NCBI RefSeq assembly: GCF_901709675.1
Contig: NC_051096.1
Coordinates: forward strand, 2,631,001 to 2,695,000
Reading direction: 5' to 3'
Length of the DNA stretch: 64,000 nt
Source of the DNA: Syngnathus acus
Taxonomy: Eukaryota; Chordata; Actinopteri; Syngnathiformes; Syngnathidae
Shown: one piece after another, positions 9,516-20,351 of the stretch
How positions within the stretch are numbered: position 1 is the first letter of the stretch
How the letters are laid out: every line of letters begins with the position of its first letter
Program-made: the position numbers and the translations under genes
Notes under the pieces: model-generated
Databases searched by the model: none
Seen by the model: the letters and a program-made list of their open reading frames with translations, nothing else
What the model was told of the DNA's origin: nothing

Positions 9516-12500
9516 ATGACCGAGTTGCGACGTCGAACGTCGGATACTTTCGAGGTTGCCAAAGAAGAGGAGGAAGAACCTCGACGTGTCGGTAAGTGTA
9601 GCTCGAAGCTAACTCAGCATGACATTGTTTACTGTTTTTAGCATCGGCTCACAAGTTTTTCCTCCACCTGATAAAGTCGAAGATGATGAGGCTGAAGGGA
9701 AACAGCCCAAAGGCGAGCAGGAAAAACACAGTGAGGAGAAAATCGACGATTCAAACAAACAGGAGTCAACAGTCAAAGCAGCCAAACGCCCTGCGTGTGA
9801 GTCCATTTCTTTTGTATCAAAAATTGTCTTGTAGTGTTAATTATTGGTATTTATGGAAACAATGTTAGCACAACAAAGCAAACATATGAGATGTGATTTT
9901 ACTAAAATATACCACCATGTTGATGACACATTTTCTCTGCAGTGAGCGCTGTTCAACGTGTACTGAGGCTCCTGTTCGGAAGCTTGGCGGCGGTGGCGTG
10001 CGGCACGCTGTACGCCGCCTACCTCTCTGCATTTCACGAAAGGAAGTTCTGGTTCTCCATGAGGCAGGTATGTGCCAACAACTTGAATTTACTTTTGAGT
10101 TTGCATACATTTTGAGAGTCTACGCTACCAGAGTCTTGTTTACGTGAGGTGTTTTCCTGTCTCAGGAAGTGGAGCGGGAGCTGACGTTCCAAGGTGGCAG
10201 CGCAATCTACTACTACTACTACAAACGTATGGTGGCGGCGACGTCTTTCGATAGAGGTGCGTCGTTTCTCTCCCTCGCTCCTATTGGGAAACCAACAAGT
10301 CACATGCGTGTCGCGGGGTGCGTGTGACAGCATTCCACGAGCTGACGAAAGACGACGGGACTCTGGCGGGACAAACCATCAACGCTGTGGAGCGCCTGTC
10401 TCTGTATCCCGAAGTCATCACCAGCTACATTTACAGAGTCTCTGGCAGCCAGGTCAGCTTTAAAGGGGACATTTTATAGAGAAGGTGTGGATTTAAATTT
10501 GTGGTTAGGTCGAACGTGACGATTCCGGCCCTGGCAGGACATCGTGGAACCCATCTACTTCTACGTGGGCACGGTGTTGGCACTCCAGGCAGTATACGCC
10601 ACCGCGCTGTTCGCCTGCAGCTGGCTGATGAGCGGCACCTGGTTGGCCGGCATGCTGACGGTGGCCTGGTACGTCATCAGCAGGTTGGTCCCGCACGGAT
10701 GGCATCGGTCAGAGACGTTCTCGGTCGTTGATCGTCCCGTACCCGTCCCAGACCTGACGCCACCAAAGTGGAGCAGGCGGTTCCTCTACGAGAGAATTGG
10801 GCCCTGCCTTGCTACGCCTGCCAGGTGGCGGCGCTCACCGGCTTTCTGTGTAACTACATTGGCTTGGCAGCTGAGGTGAGAACAATGTTTTGCTTGAATT
10901 CCAAATGTTTTCAACTTTGAGTACGTTCCCCAAGTAAAAGGTTCAACTTGCTTCCAGCACTTGTGCTACCTGACTGTGAGTGCCACCACTTTCACCTTAC
11001 TGCTGGTGTGGGAGCACAGCCACTACGTGCTCTTTGTGCAAGCCTTCTGCCTTTTCCTACTGGACTCCTTGGACCTGGTGCCGCCTCGTAAGGTACGACG
11101 CCGCTTCCTTCCGCTCGCTCGAACTTTCTAAACGACTTCCTTGTGCAGCTGTCCGACATCCACAAGTTGTACGTCAGCTCCTTGCTGCTGGCCTTCTTCC
11201 TCCATTTTAACAACGCAGCGCTGCTGACCTCGCCGCTGCTCAGCCTCCTGATTGGCTGCGGGCTGGCGAGGTACCTCCAGGTAGCGTCGCCGTGCCCCTT
11301 CAGAACCACCCCCGTTATTCGTCTGACAACGTGATGTAACAACTTTGTCGTTTCCAGCAAAAGATGAAGAAGGGCCCTCTGGTGGCCAGAATGATGAAAC
11401 TTTTCCTTCATTTCCACCTGGTCTTCACCACCGCCATCACCTTCAACTATTTAATCAAAGTGCGTCGATTGTTTTGCTGATGATCGGGTTTATTATCCGA
11501 TTGTTATCAGTGTTTTCTGTTGTGCTACTTAAAAAAAAATACATGTATACTTTCCTAACTTGCAGAAAGTCGTGCCTGTAGGTGAAGGTGAATTTGTCTT
11601 GAAATTCCTGGAGGTGAAGTTTGGGCTCAATACGACAAAGTAAGTAGCACAGATTGTTTAGGGGACTTTTTGACCAGTTGGAGGAATAATGCTGAGGATA
11701 AATATAGGGAAATAAAAAAAAAAATCAGTAATGCTTGCATTGGGTGTTTTGCAGCGACTTTGTGACCAACTTTCTGGTGTGCCAAGAAAGTCTCCAGTCT
11801 CCCGGTCAAGATTTGTTCCTGCGCCTCACTCAGACGTCAGTTCTGCCTTTCTACCTGTTGGCGCTCGCCGTCTGCGGGGTGTCGACGCTCCAGGCCGTCT
11901 ACGCCAGATTCAGCGGACAACCGACACGGAACGTCGAGCGACAGCCGCAAGACGGATACGTGGGCGAGCGTCCCGAGGTGGCCTACCACGTCTTTCACAC
12001 GCTCACCTTCGGCGCCCTGACACTGCTATTTGACGGGTAGGATGAAAACACAGCTTGCAGGTTGTTAGATGTGCACTAGCTAGTGCAAATGTCTTTTCTT
12101 CCCCGCAAAGGATGAAGTACTTCTGGACACCGTACATGTGCGTGTTTGCGGCGTTTGGCGTGTGCTCGCCGGATCTGTGGATGACCGTCTTCAGGTGGCT
12201 CAGGCTCAAGTCAGTCCACCCTCTTGTACTGGTGAGAGGCCTTCAGGCTATCACAAAAATGATTAGGGTCATTATATTAAAAATGACTAAATAGATTTTT
12301 TTGACTTAGCAATTTGTATATAAAATGGGTATTTTTTTAAGACTGGAATAAAATAATAAGAATGAAACTATTATGATGATGATAATGCTTTTTTTTTTTT
12401 GTTGCATCCTTGTAGTCATTAATCCTGAGCATCGCCGTTCCGACAATCATCTGCTTCAGTCTGTGGCGAGAGGTGAGACTTTGATTAAAGATTAAAGTCC

Positions 12501-13862
12501 CAATGATCGTCACACACACACACACCTGGGTGTGGTGAAATTTGTCCTCTGCATTTAACCCATCCCCGTGTGATTTTAATCCATCCCCTGGGGGAGAGGG
12601 GAGCAGTGAGCAGCAGCGGTGCCGCGCTCGGGAATCAGTTGGTGATCTAACCCCCCAATTCCAACCCTTAATGCTGAGTGCCAAGCAGGGAGGCAATGGG
12701 CCCCATTTTTATAGTCTTTGGTATGACCCGGCTGGGGTTTGAACCCACAACCTTCCAGTCTCAGGGCGGACACTCTACCACGAGGCCACTGAGCTGGTGA
12801 ATCACTGAGCTGGTGACAACTCAGTATGAGAATAATAACCATAATTGTCTTCATTGTCCTCCGCAGTACTGCCCCCGCGTGCTGGCCGACCTGTCGGAGC
12901 TTCAGGAGTTCTACGACCCTGACGCAGCCGAGTTGATTGGCTGGATCCAGTGAGTCTTGGGTCTCGTGAGCGTTTCCACAACATGGTCATGGTCTCCCCT
13001 CCTTGTAGAACTCACCTTCCAGCGGCGGCCGTGTTCGCGGGCAGCCCTCAGCTCCTGGGCGCCATCAAGTCGGACTCCGGCGCCGCCGTCACCAGCTTGC
13101 CGCTGTACTCGGATGTGGACATGCTGAGGAGGAGTGAAGACGTGAGTCACAATTATACTTGAAGGACAGTGGTCTGACTTTCATTTACCATAATAAAGTG
13201 ATGATGTAAGGACTAATCATAACCCCCAAATATTTTTTGATCTACTAATTTTCAGATATAGACAAGTAATACTGTATTCACACATATATTCTTTATCAAC
13301 TACAAAGAATGACTAATATGACTGCAGCTTACTGAGGAGCTGTGACCATGTCCATATTACTATACTGTGTCTGTTATACTGCCCCCACGTGGCCAAGATG
13401 TGCAAGGAATTGAAGCAAAAACTGGCAGAAAAGGTTTATATTTTTCCTTTCCCTCAATGCATTTCAGAACTACCAGGTATACTCCATGCGCTCCGCTGAG
13501 GAGGTCTACAAGATTCTGACCTCCCGCAAGGCAAACTACGTGATCGTGGAAGAGTCCCTGTGCAACGATTTCACTCTGGACCAGGGCTGCCGCATCAAGG
13601 ACCTGCTGGACGCCGCCAACGGACACGTGAGTCTTGCGCCCACGCTTGGCTTTCGACTCCGGTACGACCTCTCCCCCCTCCGATCCTTTCCCCGCAGGTG
13701 GTTCAGGACAACGGTGAGACGTATGCCTTCTCCAGACACCGCCGCTTCTGCCAGGAGATCAAGAGCAACCGCTCGCCGTATACCAACTACTTCACCCGCG
13801 TCTTCTGGAACCGCTCCTATCACGTCTACAGAGTCAACGCAGTTATATCCTTCCAGTATTAA
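9516..13862 (+). CDS. dpy19l4: DPY19-like protein 4 (C-mannosyltransferase family)
   Basis: Eighteen phased coding exons give about 755 residues: 9516-9591, 9656-9796, 9943-10067, 10166-10256, 10331-10452, 10538-10683, 10752-10875, 10958-11092, 11149-11280, 11358-11459, 11566-11639, 11755-12036, 12111-12231, 12416-12472, 12867-12949, 13009-13141, 13468-13626, 13698-13862. The product is a polytopic ER-type membrane protein. Hallmarks matching vertebrate DPY19L4 are YHERKFWFS-like [99 protein letters not shown] and the end [17 protein letters not shown]19L1 and L3 C-mannosylate tryptophans; activity of L4 is not established to my knowledge. Exon 1-2 borders are least certain because the acidic N-terminus is poorly conserved. 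It lies head-to-tail with ints8, as in human. Confidence 0.95.
12483..12797 (-). mobile_element. tRNA-derived SINE in dpy19l4 intron 14
   Basis: Read on the minus strand, the element begins CAGCTCAGTGGCCTCGTGG with A-box-like gtggtagagtg and B-box GGTTCAAACCC (plus strand gggtttgaaccc near 12736), as in a tRNA-derived head. A conserved body follows, and it ends in tandem TTTAATC at 12483-12497. A CA microsatellite sits beside the tail. Target duplications were not clear. Confidence 0.8.
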
Positions 13863-14659
13863 CGGAAAACGACACAACTTGAGCGTCTTAACGATATTCC
13901 TGAGATCCGTGTACTAGTATGCACTTTGGCGTCACTCGAGCAGCACGGCTGCATCTTATGTTCAAATGGTTCTCCAGTAAAGTTAATCTTTACGTATTGA
14001 AACATGCCATAATGCAGTTTCTCCTTAAAAAATACTCTTTGACTGGCCATACTGTTAGATATAATTATGTATATGCTCCTGAAACAAAAACAAATGTATG
14101 AATAATGGCCAGTCAGGGAGAGTACATTTTTTTGGAAGGGTGTGCGGGACACTGTAGTCTTGTACTGTAATTTATAAAATGTGCATTTACTGTTTTGTCT
14201 GCTGAATCTCAATGGGATGCCAATATTGTCTCCACATCAGTCGTAGATAAGGACGGTTGCCAAGTCACGTAATCAAATACACTTGTTTTCACGTAATTTG
14301 AACATGATGATTTTTGCTGCATTTTTTGCTAAAGGGCCAATTTTATATATTGTTGCATTAGCAGTGCCTCAATAAAGTGAAATGTGTGTTTTGGGGACTG
14401 GTAATGATATTTTGCCTTTATGCGTCTATCGGTTTTGATGCCTTATATGCTGAGTTGTCTGTCCCACCTCGACGTTAGCTTTCATTGAACTATTATTTAC
14501 ATTTATGTCCTTTCAAGCTTTTGTCCAAATAAACTTTTGTATGACCTAGTGTGACCTTTTTGTTTTATTATACTACCAACAATGTTAAATAATCAAGGTA
14601 TTTAGTTTATATATGGTAAATATTCTCATTTACATATGTGAATATGTAAACAGTCAAAA
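13863..14659 (+). other. dpy19l4 3' UTR and intergenic sequence
   Basis: AATAAA signals at 14371-14376 and 14528-14533 are plausible polyadenylation sites of dpy19l4. No further coding sequence is visible. A near-duplicate phrase (gactggccat and tggccagtca, about 14041 and 14108) forms a loose inverted repeat. Confidence 0.5.
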
Positions 14660-14880
14660 TATTTTCATTTTGTTTTGACGCGCTATAAATATGCGCAAAA
14701 TACGGCGCAGTGCTCTCCTTCCTGAAGGCGAACCGGATGCGGAAGTCGAAGCTGCGCAATGGCGATGCTCGGACGCAATTACGTGAGAAACAGTACCCAT
14801 GTCGCTCTCCCAACATTTAGGCCCACTTTGAGCTTATTTACACCTTCTATGTTGTTGTAAATACTTTTTAACGCAATAAG
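14660..14880 (+). promoter_or_regulatory. probable ints8 promoter and non-coding first exon
   Basis: A TATA-like CTATAAATA (14683-14691) is followed by a CpG-richer stretch with paired ETS-type cores (accggatgcggaagtcg, about 14727-14745). The segment ends at a strong splice donor, AAG|gtaagc, after 14880. A matching acceptor (gtaccag) lies at 15314-15320, seven bases before the ints8 start codon. This suggests a 5' UTR exon spliced onto the first coding exon. Confidence 0.5.
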
Positions 14881-15326
14881 GTAAGCTAATTCACTTTCCA
14901 GTTAGCGTGCGAGGCTTTAAAGCTTGTCTGTTAGCGAGAAAATGAACCGTAATTGAAACATAACAGCGTACAAATGGGTGCGCTTGATTTAAATCAGCGG
15001 CTACGGCGTACAGACATGCCACAACAGATTTATGACACAACCCTGCCAGCTTTGGCTGCAGGGCACTACAGATCAAACTAGCCAACCTTATGAATCATAC
15101 CGTTGTCTACGATTTTTTCAGGAACAGATTTCTACAAGAAATACACAATTTTGCACATAAATATGCTATTATTAGAGCCATGTTTGGACACCTTAAAACA
15201 GCTCCAAACTTTTTAGTCTTTAACATTCAGGGTTGTCCTTGGCTGAAATTGAGGTAGTGTTAGTGATGGCAAAACCTTTTTATCTGTTTCATTAATCAGT
15301 TTTTGTCATATGTGTACCAGTGTAGG

Positions 15327-18300
15327 ATGAGCGCAGAAGCGGCTGACCGGGTGGCCGCTGTGACGAGCAGCCGGCCCAGCACGCCGCTCCAGACTTCCTG
15401 GTTTGAATTCCTCCTGGATGCATCCCTTCTGGAGAAACACCTGCAGAAGTCCAATCCCGGTGAGAACTCAGGGCCACAACAATCTCCGGCTGAGGCGACG
15501 TCTTAACACGGCAATGATGATGATACCTTTGCAGACCCGACGGGGGTGCAGCTCATCATCCAGTTCCTGGAGCAGGCGTCAAAGCCGTCTTTGAATGAGC
15601 AGAACCAGGTGCAGCCTCCCGCTGACAACCGCAAAAACCGTACCTTGAAGCTTCTGGCGCTCAAAGTGGCGGCGTACATGAAGTGGGATCTGGATGCTCT
15701 GGAGAAAGGGTGCGTCCAAAAACGTAACAATTTTTTTTTTTTTTTTACAATTTGTGCCATATTTATTGTTTAATTTCATTAGACATTTTGCTTTCTGGCC
15801 ACCTGAGGGCAGTATAACAAAAACAAGGCTATGCATGAAGATTAAAAAGCCACCATTGTCTCCACGTCAGCTTGACCATCCCCGTGTTGAACATGCTGCT
15901 GAACGAGCTACTGTGTGCGAGCAAAGTGCCGGCAGGCGTGAAACACGTGGACCTAGATCTCTCAACGCTGCCGCCCACCACCGCAATGGCCGTCTTAATC
16001 TACAACCGCTGGTAAAAGCAGAAAAACAAAATCACACATTGAAGGAATACCAGGATGAAGAAGTCTCCCCGTTTCACAGGGCCATCAGAACCATCGTGCT
16101 GAGCAGCTTTCCGGAGAAACAAAACAAACCGGGGCCGCACCAGATGAACATGCAAGTTTTCTCGCGGGTGCATTTGGCTCGCATCTAGATTGCACGCAGA
16201 CTTGAATTTGCCATTTTCTGCAGGTTGAGTGTTGTGCAGCAGGAAAAAGAGATGACCGACAACATCCTCAGTGTGGTGCGTAAATGTCCAGCTCAGAAAT
16301 CTTGCAGGACTTTTAAAAAAACAGCAAAAGTGATCACGTGGCATTTTGTGCGTCCAGTTGAAAGGAACAGGCCAGCGATTCCATCAGTGTCCTGGCGGGG
16401 GCGCTGCGTCTGAAGAAGGACTTTTACGTGCACACCATGAGAACTCTGGACCTGCTGGCCGCCGACACGGCCGCTGCCAACGGCGAGACCGAGTCGTCCA
16501 CGGCAGGCCTCCGCATCAGCGCCAACGAGCTGCACTGCCAGGTGGGCTCAAACGCACGCACCCGTGGTCGGCCGTCCCAACTTTAATCATCCTCTCTTTT
16601 AGGTTCACTATGACTTGGGGGCCATTTTCTTCCAGCAAGGATGCACGGACCAGCCAGCCTTTGAGAAAGCCAGAGACCACTTCAGGCAGACCAAGGAACT
16701 CTTGAAGAAGGTACAACCCAACAACTCCAAGCTCAGGACGCCGTGTCAGTGTGTCTCGTGTCCCATCTTTGCCTTCTCAGCTGGACTCCACCGTGCACGT
16801 CCATCTGGACGAGGAGCGCCTGGCCGGCTACTGGAACGCCTGCAAAGCTCTGACCGGCGACTGCGACTCGTGCGACTCTCAGACCACCCACTACGACCAG
16901 ATCAACGAACTGCTCGGTGCCCGCAGCTACCAGGTGAGCGCAGAGATGATAGAGTGGATGTCACGGGGCAGTTTTATTCAACGATGTGTGTGATGCAGGC
17001 TGTGGTGGAAGCATTTGTCAAAGACAACGTAAGCCGCGCTTTGCCCAAGCACTTTCGACGCTCCGTTCTCCGGGAGGTCTTGTATAAGGCCCAGCAAGGG
17101 TGAGAGAGCACGTCACGGCGTTTGTCAAGCACATCTTCCCATGGGTAGCCATCATGTCTGCGACGCTGTTTCCCACAGGGAGCCAGGCCTGGACGAGGTG
17201 TGTCGCCAGCTGTGCGTGTGCAACGCCGTGCGCGACGCTCTGGAGGGGGAAGTGCTCGGCGTGCGCTTCCAGCAGCTGCTCATGAAGCCCAGCAAGCGCC
17301 TGGTGGACTTTATTTTAGAGGTGACCAACATTATATTTAATTTGAAATGAAAATATTAAAACCAAACATCTTGCAGGTGTGCACGCGGTCCTTGGAGAAA
17401 GAGCGTTCGAGCGAAGCATCCAGAAGGAACATGGCCACCTTCATGCGGTGAGTGGCGCAAACGCGCGTCATTATGCGTACTCCGACTCGGTCTTAGCTTT
17501 TTTTCCCCGTTCGACCGGCAGCACCCTCTGCGAAAGCCTGGAGGAGCTCTCCCTGGTCTTCGTGGTGTCCTCTCACAAGCTCTTCACCGAGCTGCTGAAG
17601 GAGGAGGAGAGGAAGCTGCTGGTGGAGCAGATGAGGAAGCGCTCGGCCGCCGTCAACCTCAGTGCCAAGCCGCTGCCCTCCTTCTACGACATCCCGGGTG
17701 AGCGCCCGCGTGCCCTCGCCAGGTGGGAACGCCACGTCGCTGACGGCCACCTTCTCGCCTTCAGCGTCGGCTAGCGTCAGCGTCGGCCAGCTGGAGCAGC
17801 AGCTCATCCTCTCCTTGGACCCGCGGAGGATACGGCAGATCCTCAACGAGCTGCACGACACGGCCGACAGACCCTTCTGGAGGGTCAACAGCAAGGTAGA
17901 CGCTGTCCACTGACTCGTGCTGCCTTCGAGGATGTTGGGGGAAAAAAAACTCATTTGTGTTTTTGAAGTGGGAAGTTCCTCCGGACTACATCAACGTGAT
18001 CCTGGCCATCAAAGACAACCTGACCAAAGACCTGGTCTACATCCTCATGGCGAAAGGCCTCCACTGTGTAGCCATTAGGGTAAGGATGAGGTCATCGTTT
18101 TCCTTCGCAATGGCATCATTGTCCCACGGTGTGACATCATGGCGTGACATCATCGCCTCACCGTTCTCTTTCAGGACTACGCGCACGCGCGGCAGCTGTT
18201 CTCGGCCTGCCTGGAGCTGGTGACGGAGTTCTCGCCGCGTCTGCGCCAGGTGATGCTCAACGAGCTGCTCCTGATGGAGGTGCGAGCCCACGAGACTGCG

Positions 18301-20351
18301 GCGGCCGGCGGCGGCAAGGAGAGGCCGCCCCCTGACCTCGTCAGCCGAGTGCGCGGATACCTGGAGATGCGCATACGCGGCAAGTTTTGACGCCGTGCGC
18401 CAATCGGGATGGTGACGCTGAAACAGCAATTTATTTTTTGGGGCGTGTGTGCGCAGATCTCCCTTTGCGGCAGGTGGTCGGCGAGGAGTGCGTGGCCTTC
18501 ATGTTGAATTGGAGGGAGAACGACTACTTGACGCTGCAGGTGCCGCCCTCGGCTGTCGCCAACAATCCTTACGTCAAGGTGATCCTGAGCTGTCCTATTC
18601 TTGCATTGGAATTTCCCTAATGTCCTTGACTTGTCTATTTACTTTGTGTTGTTTTTTTGTTTTTTTTGGGGGTCAGCTTGGCCAACTCTTGGCGTCCACG
18701 TGCAAGGAGCTGCCAGGCCCCAAAGAGAGCCGACGCACGGCCAAAGAGCTCTGGGACGCGGTCGTGCAGATCTGCAGCGTCTCCGTCCAGCACAAGAGGA
18801 GCAACGACGGACGTGTGGCGCTCATCAAGCAGCGGGACTCCTCCATGGGCATCCTGCACAGGTGACCTCATCACGATGGATTGAAAACGTCGCCGTGACA
18901 ACGCGGCAGACGGCTCACCCTCTTCTCTGTCCTTCCAGGAGTAAATTGGTAACCTTCGTCAAGAAGATCCGCGTGAGTTTATCCCTGAACAAAAACATGT
19001 CGCTGGCGACGTGGCGTTGCTGACGTTTGCGTTTGTGCGTCAGGAGCCGTTGGTGCTGACCACCTTGATCTCACTCTTCGTCAGGCTGCACAGCATCGTT
19101 CGGGTGAGCCGCAGCGCCTTTTCTTCCAAATGCTGACCTGGCCTGTAAAAATATTGATTTTAGGTTTTATCTCCCCCCCGCAGGACGACATTGTCAACGA
19201 AGTGACGGCTGAGCACCTCTCCATCTGGCCGGCGTCTCTGCCCAAGTAACACACCAGACGCTCTTGTTGGACCGTGTGTGTGTGTCACGCTTAATGTTTG
19301 CGTATGTAGCATCCAAGCGGTGGATGTGGAGGCGGTGGCCGTGACGGTGAAGGAGCTGGTGACCTACGCCCTCACGCTGAACCCCAACAACCAGTCGTGG
19401 ATCATCACGCAGGCCGACATCTACTTTGGTAATGCGACGGCTTCCACGATGTTGACAATTGGCAACGCTAACTCTCGTGTCGCCTTGGCCCCGCAGCAAC
19501 CAATCAGTACTCAGCCGCCCTCAACTTGTACCTCCAGGCCGGCGGCGTGGCGTCGGATTTCTTCACCAAGGCCGTGCCGCCTGACGTCTACACGGACCAG
19601 GTGGCTGCGCCGGTTGCACGTTTTCCGTGAGCCCTCCTCATTGATGTTGAATGTTTTGCGCAGGTTCTGAAGAGGATGATCAAGTGTTGCTCCATGATGA
19701 ACTGCCACACGCAGGTGGCGGTCCTGTGCCAGTTCCTGAGAGAGGTGGACTACATGACGGCGTTCAAAGCCCTCCAAGAGCAGAACAGGTAGGCCTCCTT
19801 CTGCGCAACCTCCACCGCAATTCCACCGTCACCTTGTTTGTGTCCCCCAACGCAGCCACGACGCCATGGACTCCTTCTACGACTACATCTGGGACGTCAC
19901 CATCTTGGAATACCTCACACGTATCCTACTCAGTCAGCTTGAAATTCACATCATTTTGTTTTGTTTTGTCTAACCTTGACTGTGAGCAGATATCCACCAC
20001 AAGCGAGGTGAAGGGGAAAAGAGACAAATAGCGGTAAGCTTTTCAACAGGGGTGTGTAGACTTTTTATATCCGCTTAATATTTGTAATTCCCCTTATATA
20101 GGACTATTGTGACATCTGGTGTCCAACTGAGATGTTTTTATTTTTTATGATAAATATTTGAATTGTGCAACATTACATTTAAATCAAGCTGTGTAAATAC
20201 ACTGGCGTTCCTAATGAAACGTCCTCCCTTCCAGATTAAAGCCATCGGTCAGGCCGAGCTGAACACGAGCAACCCCGAGGAAGTTCTGCAGCTGGCGGCG
20301 CAGAAACGCAAGAAGAAGTTCCTGCAGGCCATGGCGAAGCTTTATTTCTGA
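15327..20351 (+). CDS. ints8: Integrator complex subunit 8
   Basis: Twenty-six coding exons give about 994 residues, against 995 in human. Starts: 15327, 15535, 15871, 16080, 16224, 16365 (or 16358), 16603, 16781, 16999, 17179, 17377, 17522, 17765, 17969, 18175, 18457, 18677, 18939, 19044, 19184, 19310, 19497, 19664, 19856, 19990, 20235. The protein is a helical-repeat scaffold of the Integrator phosphatase module, which attenuates RNA polymerase II and processes snRNA. The N-terminal WFEF motif (residues 25-28), linked to PP2A recruitment, is intact. Other matches are LEQASKPS, KHVDLDLSTLPPTTAMAVL, YVHTMRTLDLLA, DNLTKDLVYILMAKGLHC, CKELPGPKESRRTAKELW, NPNNQSWIITQADIYFATNQYS and KKKFLQAMAKLYF. 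Two introns need GC donors (16152 and 18380), and one extra base sits at the exon 6 start. AATAAA lies at 20927-20932. Confidence 0.97.
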
